Shown in pieces: positions 19,944-28,179 of a DNA stretch of 64,000 nucleotides (positions are counted from its first letter, which is position 1; every line of letters begins with the position of its first letter). This DNA is from Algoriphagus boritolerans DSM 17298 = JCM 18970 (GTDB lineage: Bacteria > Bacteroidota > Bacteroidia > Cytophagales > Cyclobacteriaceae): the NCBI RefSeq assembly GCF_900108085.1, contig NZ_FNVR01000012.1, positions 62,001 to 126,000 of the forward strand, in the 5' to 3' direction. Below the pieces are notes generated by a model. That model was not told the DNA's origin. It searched no databases and was given only the letters and a program-made list of their open reading frames with translations. Position numbers and translations under genes: made by a program.

Positions 19944-20624
19944 ATGGAAGCAAAAAAGTCTCCAAGCGCTGACATAAACAATAAGGTAGGTATGTTTACC
20001 AACCTTGGTTTAGCAGTAGCTGTAGGGCTTACTCTTGCTGCTTTCGAATACAAGTCATTTGATGACTCAGGTCTTAAAGACCTCGGGGGAGTGAATGACA
20101 ATTTCGAAGAGCTGCTTGATGTGCCTATCACAGAACAGCCACCGCCACCGCCACCACCGCCACCAATGGAACAGCCAATCATCGAAGAGATTCCTGATGA
20201 GGTAGAAATTGAGGAAAAAATCGATGTTAACTTCGATGTGGATGTGAAAGAAACTACCGTAATCAAGGAAGTAGTCATTGCTGAAGCTCCAGTGGAAGAA
20301 AAAGCAGACGAAATCTTTGATGTCGTAGAAACTCAACCAAATCCTCCGGGAGGAATGGAAGGTTGGAATCAATACCTTTACAAAAACCTAAAATATCCAA
20401 CCCAAGCCCGAAGAATGGGTATTGAAGGTACAGTTATCGTAGTATTCGTAATCAATACCGATGGATCGATCCAAGACGTAGAGGTCTTGAGAGGTATCGG
20501 CGGAGGTTGTGACGAAGAGGCTGTGAAAGTAGTTCAAAATGCTCCGAAATGGGAACCTGGTAAGCAAAGAGGCCGTCCAGTTCGTACTCGAATGAGACTT
20601 CCGATTCGATTCAAACTAAGCTAA
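19944..20624 (+). CDS. TonB family energy transducer, copy 1
   Basis: The 226-residue product has one N-terminal membrane helix (about 13-33), a proline run of nine (about residues 66-74) followed by an acidic Val/Glu-rich linker, and a C-terminal TonB domain (about 140-226) with GIEGTVIVVFVINTDGSIQD and a basic end. TonB couples the proton motive force, through ExbB/ExbD, to outer-membrane receptors. ExbB and ExbD are not present here. A paralogue follows at 20758. The gene ends at a strong terminator (20631-20657), so the two copies are separate transcripts. Confidence 0.9.
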   Translation: MEAKKSPSADINNKVGMFTNLGLAVAVGLTLAAFEYKSFDDSGLKDLGGVNDNFEELLDVPITEQPPPPPPPPPMEQPIIEEIPDEVEIEEKIDVNFDVDVKETTVIKEVVIAEAPVEEKADEIFDVVETQPNPPGGMEGWNQYLYKNLKYPTQARRMGIEGTVIVVFVINTDGSIQDVEVLRGIGGGCDEEAVKVVQNAPKWEPGKQRGRPVRTRMRLPIRFKLS

Positions 20625-20630
20625 AATGAT

Positions 20631-20657
20631 AGACCCGAGCAATCGGGTCTTTTTTTT
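20631..20657 (+). terminator. Rho-independent terminator after tonB copy 1
   Basis: An 8-bp perfect stem, AGACCCGA (20631-20638) with TCGGGTCT (20643-20650) around a GCAA tetraloop, is followed directly by eight T. Confidence 0.93.
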
Positions 20658-20757
20658 GTCCTTATTTTTATTCCGTTTATAATAGTTAATAAATGTTATT
20701 GAAATAGCTAATTCCAGATAATAGTTGTAATTTTTTTCTACTAAAACACTTACAGCC

Positions 20758-21426
20758 ATGGAATTAAAAAAGAACCCCGGATCGGATCTTCGCAGATGGT
20801 ACGCTCCCATTTTCAATTTTGGATTGATTCTTTCAGTCAGTGCGGTTTTGTTGGCTTTCGAATGGAAAGCTTTTGAGGATAAACCTCTTCTCGAATTTAC
20901 CAGCGATAACACACATTGGGAAGATGATCTGATTCCTCTCACCATCCAGACTCCGCCTCAGACACCACCTCCCATGGTAGCGCCTGAAATCAAGATTATG
21001 GAGGATGATATAAAAATTGATGATGTAATCACTATAGACATAAACCTCCCCGATAGTGAGGTTATTCCAGAAATCAAACTTGACGGTCCTCCTATCATCG
21101 ATGAACCAGAGGTAATTATGGACTTTACGGAAGTTCAGGCACAGTTTATAGGTGGCATGGACGCGTGGTACGCCTATTTGAGAAACAATCTGACTTATCC
21201 CAAACAGCCTCAACGAATGGGGATCGAGGGAACGGTATTCCTCAGGTTTGTCATAAATACGGATGGAAGCATTCAGGATGTCGAAGTAGTAAGGTCGGTG
21301 GATCCATTATTGGATGAGGCGGCAGTAACCGTTATTCAGAACTCACCTAAATGGAAAGCGGCACTTCATCACGCTAGACCTGTAAGATCAAGAATGACAA
21401 TTCCCATAAAATTCAAACTTAACTAG
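20758..21426 (+). CDS. TonB family energy transducer, copy 2
   Basis: The 222-residue product has the same layout as its neighbour: membrane helix (about 19-38), Pro/Asp/Ile-rich linker, and a C-terminal TonB domain with 'GIEGTVFLRFVINTDGSIQD'. It lacks the long proline run of copy 1, having only PPQTPPPM. The two arose by tandem duplication but have diverged strongly in the linker, so they may span a different distance or serve different receptors. Each has its own terminator. No ExbB/ExbD genes are near. Confidence 0.9.
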   Translation: MELKKNPGSDLRRWYAPIFNFGLILSVSAVLLAFEWKAFEDKPLLEFTSDNTHWEDDLIPLTIQTPPQTPPPMVAPEIKIMEDDIKIDDVITIDINLPDSEVIPEIKLDGPPIIDEPEVIMDFTEVQAQFIGGMDAWYAYLRNNLTYPKQPQRMGIEGTVFLRFVINTDGSIQDVEVVRSVDPLLDEAAVTVIQNSPKWKAALHHARPVRSRMTIPIKFKLN

Positions 21427-21448
21427 ACCAACTCCTTAGAATCAAAAG

Positions 21449-21477
21449 GCCTGCATGAAGTCATGCAGGCTTTTTTT
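21449..21477 (+). terminator. Rho-independent terminator after tonB copy 2
   Basis: The inverted repeat GCCTGCATGA / TCATGCAGGC (21449-21470, effectively a 9-bp stem with a 4-base loop) is followed by TTTTTTT at 21471-21477. It lies between the converging tonB copy 2 and yicC. Confidence 0.92.
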
Positions 21478-21519
21478 GGTGGAAATTATCAAACCTATCA
21501 CAATACCCTTCAGAATTGG

Positions 21520-22398
21520 CTACAAGACATTAAGCGATTGTTCCTTGATCTTTTCGAGCTCATCTTTCATCAGTATGACGTGTTTTTGAATTTCAGCATC
21601 ATTGGCCTTGGAACCGATCGTATTGATTTCTCTACCTATTTCCTGACTGATAAATCCCAGTTTTTTCCCTTGGCTGTTTTCCTCTTTTAGCGATTTTAAA
21701 AAGTAATCCAAATGAGTTTCCAGGCGAACCAACTCCTCTGTAATATCAAGTTTTTCGAAATAATAGATCAGTTCCTGTTCAAACCGATTGGCGTCAAAAG
21801 AATTCTCATCCATCCATTGATCGAAATGATTCCGGATTCGCTGTTTTATTCGCTCTTTACGAATGGGTTCCTCCTGCTTCACCCGCTCGAAAGCAGATCG
21901 AATCACAAATACATTTTCTTCAAGTTTGGAATACAGGGAGGCGCCCTCATCTTTTCTGAAGCCATCACACATTTTCAATGCCTGCTCCAATACAAGTTTT
22001 GTTTGGTTCCAATCTTCAGTTTCTTCCCGTTCCATTGGAATCGAGTTGATAACATTGGGCGACTGCAGGGCAAGTTTGAACAGATCGGTTGGTTTTTCAC
22101 CTACCATTTCCGCCAAGTTTCTATACTCTTCGAAATACGTCTTGAAAAGGGCCTGATTGATGGTTACAGGTAGATTTTGGCTACCTTTTGGTACAAACTC
22201 TATGGAAACATTGACCTTGCCCCGATCCAAAATGGATTGAACTAAGGTTCGTATTTCATGTTCTTTGTCAGAGAATTGTCTTGGACTACGAATGGATAGG
22301 TCCAAAAATTTTGAGTTGAGCGATCGAACCTCTACCTGGATCATCATCTGCTCATCCTCAAATCCGGCTACACCAAAGCCGGTCATTGATTTGATCAT
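21520..22398 (-). CDS. YicC family endoribonuclease-like protein
   Basis: The 292-residue product has both hallmarks of YicC: the N-terminus MIKSMTGFG and the C-terminal region FISQEIGREINTIGSKAND ending in KEQSLNV. YicC of E. coli is a metal-dependent endoribonuclease that acts on small RNAs. The gene starts 9 bases after the TolB-like gene and is the last of a three-gene minus-strand unit. Length is normal for the family. Confidence 0.92.
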   Translation of the reverse strand: MIKSMTGFGVAGFEDEQMMIQVEVRSLNSKFLDLSIRSPRQFSDKEHEIRTLVQSILDRGKVNVSIEFVPKGSQNLPVTINQALFKTYFEEYRNLAEMVGEKPTDLFKLALQSPNVINSIPMEREETEDWNQTKLVLEQALKMCDGFRKDEGASLYSKLEENVFVIRSAFERVKQEEPIRKERIKQRIRNHFDQWMDENSFDANRFEQELIYYFEKLDITEELVRLETHLDYFLKSLKEENSQGKKLGFISQEIGREINTIGSKANDAEIQKHVILMKDELEKIKEQSLNVL

Positions 22399-22407
22399 AT
22401 ATTAGTA

Positions 22408-25400
22408 TTAGAAATTATAGCCCAAAGTAAAGTAAAATCGCAGGTCTTCTGTCTCATAATTTCGAATGGGACGGGCAACATCAAATTTAACGTAATAATT
22501 AAGAAGGACAGTCCTTAATCCGGCTCCGTAACTTTGCAGCCAGGGGTTGTTGAAGTTGTTGAGGACAATTACAAACGGCGACCCCTCGGTATTGATCACT
22601 TCAGTATTTTGATCGTTCACTCGTTCCCAAGGTGCAAAATCATCCCAAGCAGAGCCAATATCATAAAAACCTACCAGTTGGAAATTTCTGACAAAGTTTG
22701 AGGTGATATTTCCTCTCGTCAGGTAAGAAAACAACGGAATTCTCAATTCAGTGGTAAATGTAATTACATTTCTCCCTCTAATCTCGTCATAGTCATAGCC
22801 CCTCAAATCCACAAAGTCTGCAAATAGAATATTGGAGTTTTCACTTCCCGAGGGGTTGCGAACAGGAGATGGCTCGGGTCTGTTGGTCGGTGGATTGTAA
22901 AACTCATTAAAAAGCCAATTGTCCATACCTCCTACTAGGTAATTTTGAGGATTATTCCCCATAAAGGACCCCACATAGAGTTTGGAAGCTAAAGTGATAT
23001 TTTTATGGATTTTTTGATAATTCCTCAAGTCCAAATAAAAATTACTAAAGGAGCGATTTTGATGGTTTAATCCCTGATAATGTTGAAATCCAACTTTTCC
23101 TTTGAGGCCAGTGAAAGAATAAAGTCCCATCGGTTCACTTCTATCGTAAACGAATTCTACCTTTCCTCCCACATAATTCACATCAAACCGGTTTTCCTCA
23201 GGCACTTGGCCGAGAATCAGAGAATCAGAATTAAGGTTGAAATATTGGGATTTCGCTATAAAAGGAGCAGCATAAATTCTTGAATTGATATTCAATGGAT
23301 AGGATACTCCGGCTTCAACCTGAGTCAACACGTACTTTTGATTTGTGATAAAATCGTTTTCTTCAACTCGAATTGTGCGCCGATCAAATCTTCCCCTGAA
23401 GTCCAGCCTACTCTTCAAATACTCATATTCAAACCAAATATCGCCTCCGGAATTAAAATCCATAGCGGTCATTATCCCCCCTGTGAACACGTGGTTATCT
23501 AGAATGTCAGTCATTTTCCCGTTGAGATTAATTCCGAATCCCCTCAGCGGATCCACCACAAATCTGGTATTGATGATGTTGGTGAAAAATTGAGGTTCCA
23601 TTCTCCTGGGACCTGAAACACGCTTTTGCAAGGATTGTCTCCTAAACGCCTCCAAAAGGTTTGTTCGATTGAAGTCAGGTTTATCTGTAGTCTGGGTTGG
23701 ACTTACTACTTGTGGAATAGTATCGAATGTATAGTTGTCAGTATTTATTCCTTTCCTGGATTCAAATCTCAGTCGATCCAAGTTAATTGAAGAAGTTGTA
23801 GTACGGGATATTACTGTATCAAGGACAATTTGCTCTTCAGGTACGACGGTTGGCCTCGCTGGAGCGGGCACTGCCGCGTTTGTTTTTTGTTCGAGAAGTC
23901 TCCTGGCAGCCAGTCGTTCATTCAGATCTTTAGCTTGTGCCAGTTGAACCCTTGGCGTACTGGGTGTAAACTGATCTATCCCACTGTATCCTTCCACATA
24001 GAGGTGTGATTCTTTACCGCTGCGGAGTGCATAGGCGATTTTATTCATTCTACTGGTCACATCAAAAACCTCAATACTTTTATCGAAAGCTGAAATTTGA
24101 TTGGACACCTGATTTCCAATAGAATAGCGCATGAGGTTAGTGATTCCGCTTAGATCACTCAGATATAGTACTGTGTTACTGTTTACCCTGCGAGGCTGAA
24201 TATTCTTACTGTTGGAATTGGTCAGTTTGGTGACGATGGTGGTATCCTTCAATACCTCAACCTTGAACAGATTGTATTGCGAAGGCAACACATTGATATC
24301 CGGTGTGGAAGTCAGAACCGAATCAGGTAATTCGACGAAATTAGAAGAATAGACGATTACCGAATCATTGAGAAAAGTAGGTGTCAAGTCGTCAAAAATA
24401 TCATTGGTCAACCGCTTTCCCTGACCTCTGACGTTTAGCGTATAGATATCCGTTTTGCCATTAGAAATTGCCGAAAGGACCATGTTCCTGCCTGACTCAT
24501 TGAAATCAATGCTCAATATTTGGGTTATGTTTCTCAGGAATATTTTATCCTGAGTGGTCCCGTCTATCGACCGAAGCCGCAGTGTGGTGAACCCCTTTTT
24601 GAATGAAGCTATGGCCAAATTAGCAGAATCTCGCCACGCAATTAACGGAGTATGTAGGTTTGGACTGAGTTCGTCATAGCTCGCTCCTCCCTGAAAAACA
24701 GTTTGTTCCGAACCGGTGGAAAGGTCTCGCACGATGACTTTGTACCTTCCTGCATTATTGAGGACATAGCCAAGTAGAAGTCCGTCCGGGCTAAATTTAA
24801 TATCACTGATGGCACCGTCTACTCTTGAAGATGTCTTGGAAATGGCCGATTCAGGCGAGACATTCTTGAATGAAGAATAAACCGGCTCATTTACTTTGAG
24901 ATAGTAATTTTTCCAGTCTTCAAAAAATACTTTTGAATTTACTCCTATCGTATTTGCTATGCTATTTTCCTCATTTCTGTTGATTCTGGAAAGATTTAAA
25001 ATGCTCGACACATATCTCCTTCCATACCTTTCAGCGATATAATTCCAAATGGACTGTCCTACAAGCCCGGCCTCAATGCCGGTTAAATTCAGAATTTTCG
25101 GATTCTTGTTCTCTTTTAGATAGTGTCGGATGAAATCATCCATTTCCCGACTCCAACCTTTACCAAGGTAAAGCGCCGCACCATCGATGTACCAGGCAGG
25201 AAAATCATTGACCAGGTTTGCCTGGAAAGCATCGGCCACAGATGCACCATAGAGCATCTCCCGGATGATTACTTTGGAGACGGCGTAGATGACATCTTCT
25301 TTAAACTGGTCAACCCTACCTCGGTATGAAACCTCAGCTATAAGTCTTGTGAACTTAGTCTGTCCGTCTTCAGTGTACTTTTGACTGTTAAGGTTGAGAT

Positions 25401-25716
25401 TACTCTGCAGTCCTTCCTCCGGAGAATTATAAATGTAAAGTCTGGGTTTGGTATATGCGACATAACCAATCATCTGAGTGAGCTTGTCAAACTCCGACTC
25501 AAGGTATTCGATGGCCATTTTTGCATTTGCGCCACCTCGATCATAATAATAAACCTCAAAATTATTGGAGGAATAAAAGTACCATTCCAGCTCTTTGTGC
25601 TGGACACGATTTTTACCAAATCGCTCCTGATCAAACTGGGCCAAACTTATGGTGGAGCTTCCGAAGAATAAGACTAAGATCAAAAGTCGAAAGACTAGGT
25701 GTCGCATTCGAATCAA
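22408..25716 (-). CDS. TolB-like outer-membrane protein: MA-peptidase-like domain, beta-propeller and barrel
   Basis: The 1102-residue product has a signal peptide (about 1-26); a domain like the MA gluzincin peptidases (about 30-280: FEVYYYDRGGANAKMAIEYL, PRLYIYNS); a TolB/DPP4-type propeller (about 290-610, with ISDIKFSPDGLLLGYVLNNA); a Pro/Thr linker; and a C-terminal outer-membrane barrel (about 720-1102) ending in a typical LGYNF. Where MA peptidases have HExxH, this protein reads REMLY, so the peptidase-like domain is probably inactive; my memory of the family is that this degeneration is shared. Bacteroidota genomes annotate it as 'translocation protein TolB'. Its real job is unknown; it begins 12 bases after the FAD oxidoreductase gene. 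Confidence 0.82.
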   Translation of the reverse strand: MIRMRHLVFRLLILVLFFGSSTISLAQFDQERFGKNRVQHKELEWYFYSSNNFEVYYYDRGGANAKMAIEYLESEFDKLTQMIGYVAYTKPRLYIYNSPEEGLQSNLNLNSQKYTEDGQTKFTRLIAEVSYRGRVDQFKEDVIYAVSKVIIREMLYGASVADAFQANLVNDFPAWYIDGAALYLGKGWSREMDDFIRHYLKENKNPKILNLTGIEAGLVGQSIWNYIAERYGRRYVSSILNLSRINRNEENSIANTIGVNSKVFFEDWKNYYLKVNEPVYSSFKNVSPESAISKTSSRVDGAISDIKFSPDGLLLGYVLNNAGRYKVIVRDLSTGSEQTVFQGGASYDELSPNLHTPLIAWRDSANLAIASFKKGFTTLRLRSIDGTTQDKIFLRNITQILSIDFNESGRNMVLSAISNGKTDIYTLNVRGQGKRLTNDIFDDLTPTFLNDSVIVYSSNFVELPDSVLTSTPDINVLPSQYNLFKVEVLKDTTIVTKLTNSNSKNIQPRRVNSNTVLYLSDLSGITNLMRYSIGNQVSNQISAFDKSIEVFDVTSRMNKIAYALRSGKESHLYVEGYSGIDQFTPSTPRVQLAQAKDLNERLAARRLLEQKTNAAVPAPARPTVVPEEQIVLDTVISRTTTSSINLDRLRFESRKGINTDNYTFDTIPQVVSPTQTTDKPDFNRTNLLEAFRRQSLQKRVSGPRRMEPQFFTNIINTRFVVDPLRGFGINLNGKMTDILDNHVFTGGIMTAMDFNSGGDIWFEYEYLKSRLDFRGRFDRRTIRVEENDFITNQKYVLTQVEAGVSYPLNINSRIYAAPFIAKSQYFNLNSDSLILGQVPEENRFDVNYVGGKVEFVYDRSEPMGLYSFTGLKGKVGFQHYQGLNHQNRSFSNFYLDLRNYQKIHKNITLASKLYVGSFMGNNPQNYLVGGMDNWLFNEFYNPPTNRPEPSPVRNPSGSENSNILFADFVDLRGYDYDEIRGRNVITFTTELRIPLFSYLTRGNITSNFVRNFQLVGFYDIGSAWDDFAPWERVNDQNTEVINTEGSPFVIVLNNFNNPWLQSYGAGLRTVLLNYYVKFDVARPIRNYETEDLRFYFTLGYNF

Positions 25717-25728
25717 GATTGATTGATT

Positions 25729-26778
25729 TTAAATATACTTAAAATACCGAGCTATATCCACCTCAGGCAAAATTGGCTGAGATTTTATCAGATATTCTGT
25801 CATTATTTTACTAAAGTAAGGAACCAAGGAGACACCCTTTGCTCCAAAACCATTAAACATGTAAACGCTATCTTCTTTAGGATGTTTGCCGAGAAATGGT
25901 TTTCGGTCTTTGGTCGCCGGTCGAATCCCAACTTTATGACTTTTTACTGCGGTGACGGGCACTCGGACTACCTCAAGAAGCTTGCTCAAAATCTCATTTT
26001 TTGCGCTTTCTGTAGGTCCTGAACCCAAATCATGCCAAGTATACGTCGACCCAACCCGATAGACCCCTTTTTCCAGCTTAACTCTAAATACTCCCCTATT
26101 TACGATAAAATCGGGATCAAAAGCCTGCTCCACTTCCAGAATTTCTCCCTTTACTGGAGCAAAAGGCAAGTAACTGAAAAATCTACTTTGCAAGGCACCC
26201 AGTCCATTGCAATAGAGCAGACTTTTGGCATTAATTGTTTGATCATATCGCCAGCCCTGAGGGGTTTTCTCCAGTAGATTTTCATCAAACTCAGTTCTCA
26301 GGAGTCGATCCCCAAAGTACTCCCCCATTCCATCGAGATAATCTTTAATGTTTAACCAACCGGACAACCTCAACAAAACCCCTCCGAAAGGATCTCTGAG
26401 CTCCGGATATTGACTTGTGGTGAAAATTTCGTCTATAAAAAGCGCAATTTTAGGATCACTCGAGTGTCCCATCCACTCATTTTGCTCCTCTATGGAAAGA
26501 AAAGGCCGATAAATTTTCTCCTTAGTCAAAAACTGCCTTCCTGTGATTTTTTCCATTTCTTGGTAAAAGGGCTCTATTTTAGGAAAAAGATATTCTGCCA
26601 TCCAGGATTTGACCATTTTTCGGCCTGTCACCGGATTGTAAAGCCCTGCCGCTACCCTGCTGCTCTTATTGGACTCAGGTAAATCAAAAATCAAAAAGCT
26701 TTGTCCGGCCTGCTCTAATCTATAGCCCATTGCTGTTCCGGCTATACCTTGTCCGATGATCAAAAAATCAATTTCCAT
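25729..26778 (-). CDS. FAD-dependent amine/amino-acid oxidase-like protein (DAO fold)
   Basis: The 349-residue product starts with the dinucleotide motif IIGQGIAGTAMGYRL and has the AAGLYNPVTGRK motif of a DAO-superfamily group, then a C-terminal 'YMFNGFGAKGVSLVPYFSK' FAD contact. It should oxidise a small C-N or C-O substrate, not identifiable here. I start it at the ATG encoding MEIDFLI (26778), since upstream codons overlap the divergent MBL gene's leader and add residues before the beta strand that normally opens this fold. It heads the unit with the TolB-like gene (12-base gap) and yicC. Confidence 0.82.
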   Translation of the reverse strand: MEIDFLIIGQGIAGTAMGYRLEQAGQSFLIFDLPESNKSSRVAAGLYNPVTGRKMVKSWMAEYLFPKIEPFYQEMEKITGRQFLTKEKIYRPFLSIEEQNEWMGHSSDPKIALFIDEIFTTSQYPELRDPFGGVLLRLSGWLNIKDYLDGMGEYFGDRLLRTEFDENLLEKTPQGWRYDQTINAKSLLYCNGLGALQSRFFSYLPFAPVKGEILEVEQAFDPDFIVNRGVFRVKLEKGVYRVGSTYTWHDLGSGPTESAKNEILSKLLEVVRVPVTAVKSHKVGIRPATKDRKPFLGKHPKEDSVYMFNGFGAKGVSLVPYFSKIMTEYLIKSQPILPEVDIARYFKYI

Positions 26779-26833
26779 ATCCCAAATTAAAGGCATAATT
26801 CCTTACTTTGCTGACTTCACGTCATGTTTTAAA

Positions 26834-27487
26834 ATGCTCCACATTAAATCATTCACCTTCAATCCATTTCAGGAAAACACCTACCTGGCCTATGATGATC
26901 AGGGAGAGGCAGTTTTGATTGATCCGGGATGTCATAACTCCCAGGAGCGAAGTGAATTGGAAGATTTTGTACTGTCAAACAAATTGAAAGTGCGAAATCT
27001 GCTCAATACACACTGCCACATCGACCATGTTCTTGGCAACGCTTGGGCAAAAAACCGATTCAAAATCCCACTTTGGATTCATGAAAAAGAGATCCCGTTA
27101 TTGAAATCTGTGGAAGTATATGCCCCCAACTATGGATTTCAAGGGTATGAATCTGCAGAGGCCGATCACTACTTGGAAGTGGGCCAGGAATTTAGGGTCG
27201 GGGAGGAATCTTTTAAAATCCTTTTTGTACCGGGTCATGCTCCGGGTCATGTGGTCTTTTACCATGAGAAAAGTAACCAATGCATTGCAGGAGACACGCT
27301 TTTTAGGGGAAGCATTGGCAGAACTGATCTTCCCGGAGGCAATCATCCTGTACTTTTGGAGAAAATAAAAACTCAACTTTTCACCCTACCTGAGCAAACT
27401 ATAATTTATCCCGGACACGGACCAGCGACCAACATCGCTTTCGAAAAAATCCACAATCCATTTGTAGGAGAACGAGCATTTCAATGA
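26834..27487 (+). CDS. MBL-fold metallo-hydrolase, glyoxalase II-like
   Basis: The 217-residue product has the zinc motif HCHIDH (His60, His62, Asp64, His65), then GHAPGH, the bridging Asp in CIAGDTLFRGSIGRTD, and YPGHGPAT, all as in hydroxyacylglutathione hydrolase-like members. These split thioesters such as S-lactoylglutathione; Bacteroidota often lack glutathione, so the true thiol is unknown. I chose ATG 26834 (MLHIKSF) because the longer frame would run into the divergent FAD gene. It opens a five-gene unit; its stop overlaps pssA through ATGA at 27484. Confidence 0.88.
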   Translation: MLHIKSFTFNPFQENTYLAYDDQGEAVLIDPGCHNSQERSELEDFVLSNKLKVRNLLNTHCHIDHVLGNAWAKNRFKIPLWIHEKEIPLLKSVEVYAPNYGFQGYESAEADHYLEVGQEFRVGEESFKILFVPGHAPGHVVFYHEKSNQCIAGDTLFRGSIGRTDLPGGNHPVLLEKIKTQLFTLPEQTIIYPGHGPATNIAFEKIHNPFVGERAFQ

Positions 27488-28179
27488 AAATCAAAACCCA
27501 GATTCCAAATCTTCTCACCTTACTCAATTTGTTCTTTGGGGTAATGGGCATCATTTGGGTTCTCGACGGAAACATATTGTCCGGTGCATATTTTGTCTTA
27601 CTGGCAGCAGGATTTGACTTCTTTGACGGTTTTGTGGCCCGCCTGCTCAAAGTCCAAAGCGATATCGGTAAAGAATTGGACTCCCTTGCAGATGTAGTTT
27701 CTTTTGGCGTATTACCAGGTTTGATACTTTTTATGATGGCAAAAAATCAAGCCGAACCTCAGTCTTTTCTCCCGTATTGGACTTTGATTGTCCCGATGCT
27801 GTCCGCCTATCGTCTGGCAAAATTCAATCTGGACACACGTCAAAGTGATCGATTTATTGGACTACCCACTCCATCCAACGCATTGTTTATAAGTACATTA
27901 CCTTACCTTATGGCCCGATGGAGCATCTTCGAAAATTGGCTTTCCTCGCCCATTGTCCTGGTTATTTTGGCTTGGATTTTAGCACTTTTATTAGTAGCTG
28001 AGATACCCCTCATCGCCTTAAAGTTCAAAAGTCGCTCCTTTTCAAAAAACATTTTCCGCTATCTCCTCATTTTCATAGGTGTTGCCATATTCGCTTGGAT
28101 CCAGCTTGCAGGCATCCCGCTGGTGATTTTGGCGTATATTGGACTATCTGTGGTCGAAAACGCAATTGGAAGTGAATGA
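27484..28179 (+). CDS. pssA: CDP-diacylglycerol-serine O-phosphatidyltransferase
   Basis: The 231-residue membrane protein has the full CDP-alcohol phosphatidyltransferase signature DG-x2-AR-x8-G-x3-D-x3-D, seen as DFFDGFVARL and GKELDSLAD. With the N-terminal PNLLTLLNLFFGVMGI and about six to seven helices it matches PssA, which makes phosphatidylserine, the precursor of phosphatidylethanolamine. It overlaps the MBL gene upstream (ATGA) and porU downstream (ATGA at 28176), so phospholipid synthesis is tied to the T9SS sortase at the level of translation. Confidence 0.92.
   Translation: MKIKTQIPNLLTLLNLFFGVMGIIWVLDGNILSGAYFVLLAAGFDFFDGFVARLLKVQSDIGKELDSLADVVSFGVLPGLILFMMAKNQAEPQSFLPYWTLIVPMLSAYRLAKFNLDTRQSDRFIGLPTPSNALFISTLPYLMARWSIFENWLSSPIVLVILAWILALLLVAEIPLIALKFKSRSFSKNIFRYLLIFIGVAIFAWIQLAGIPLVILAYIGLSVVENAIGSE

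Noticed and set aside
20138..20166. CCACCG repeat tract as a possible microsatellite or CRISPR-like array
   Set aside because: It encodes the proline run of TonB copy 1, in frame; there are no spacers.
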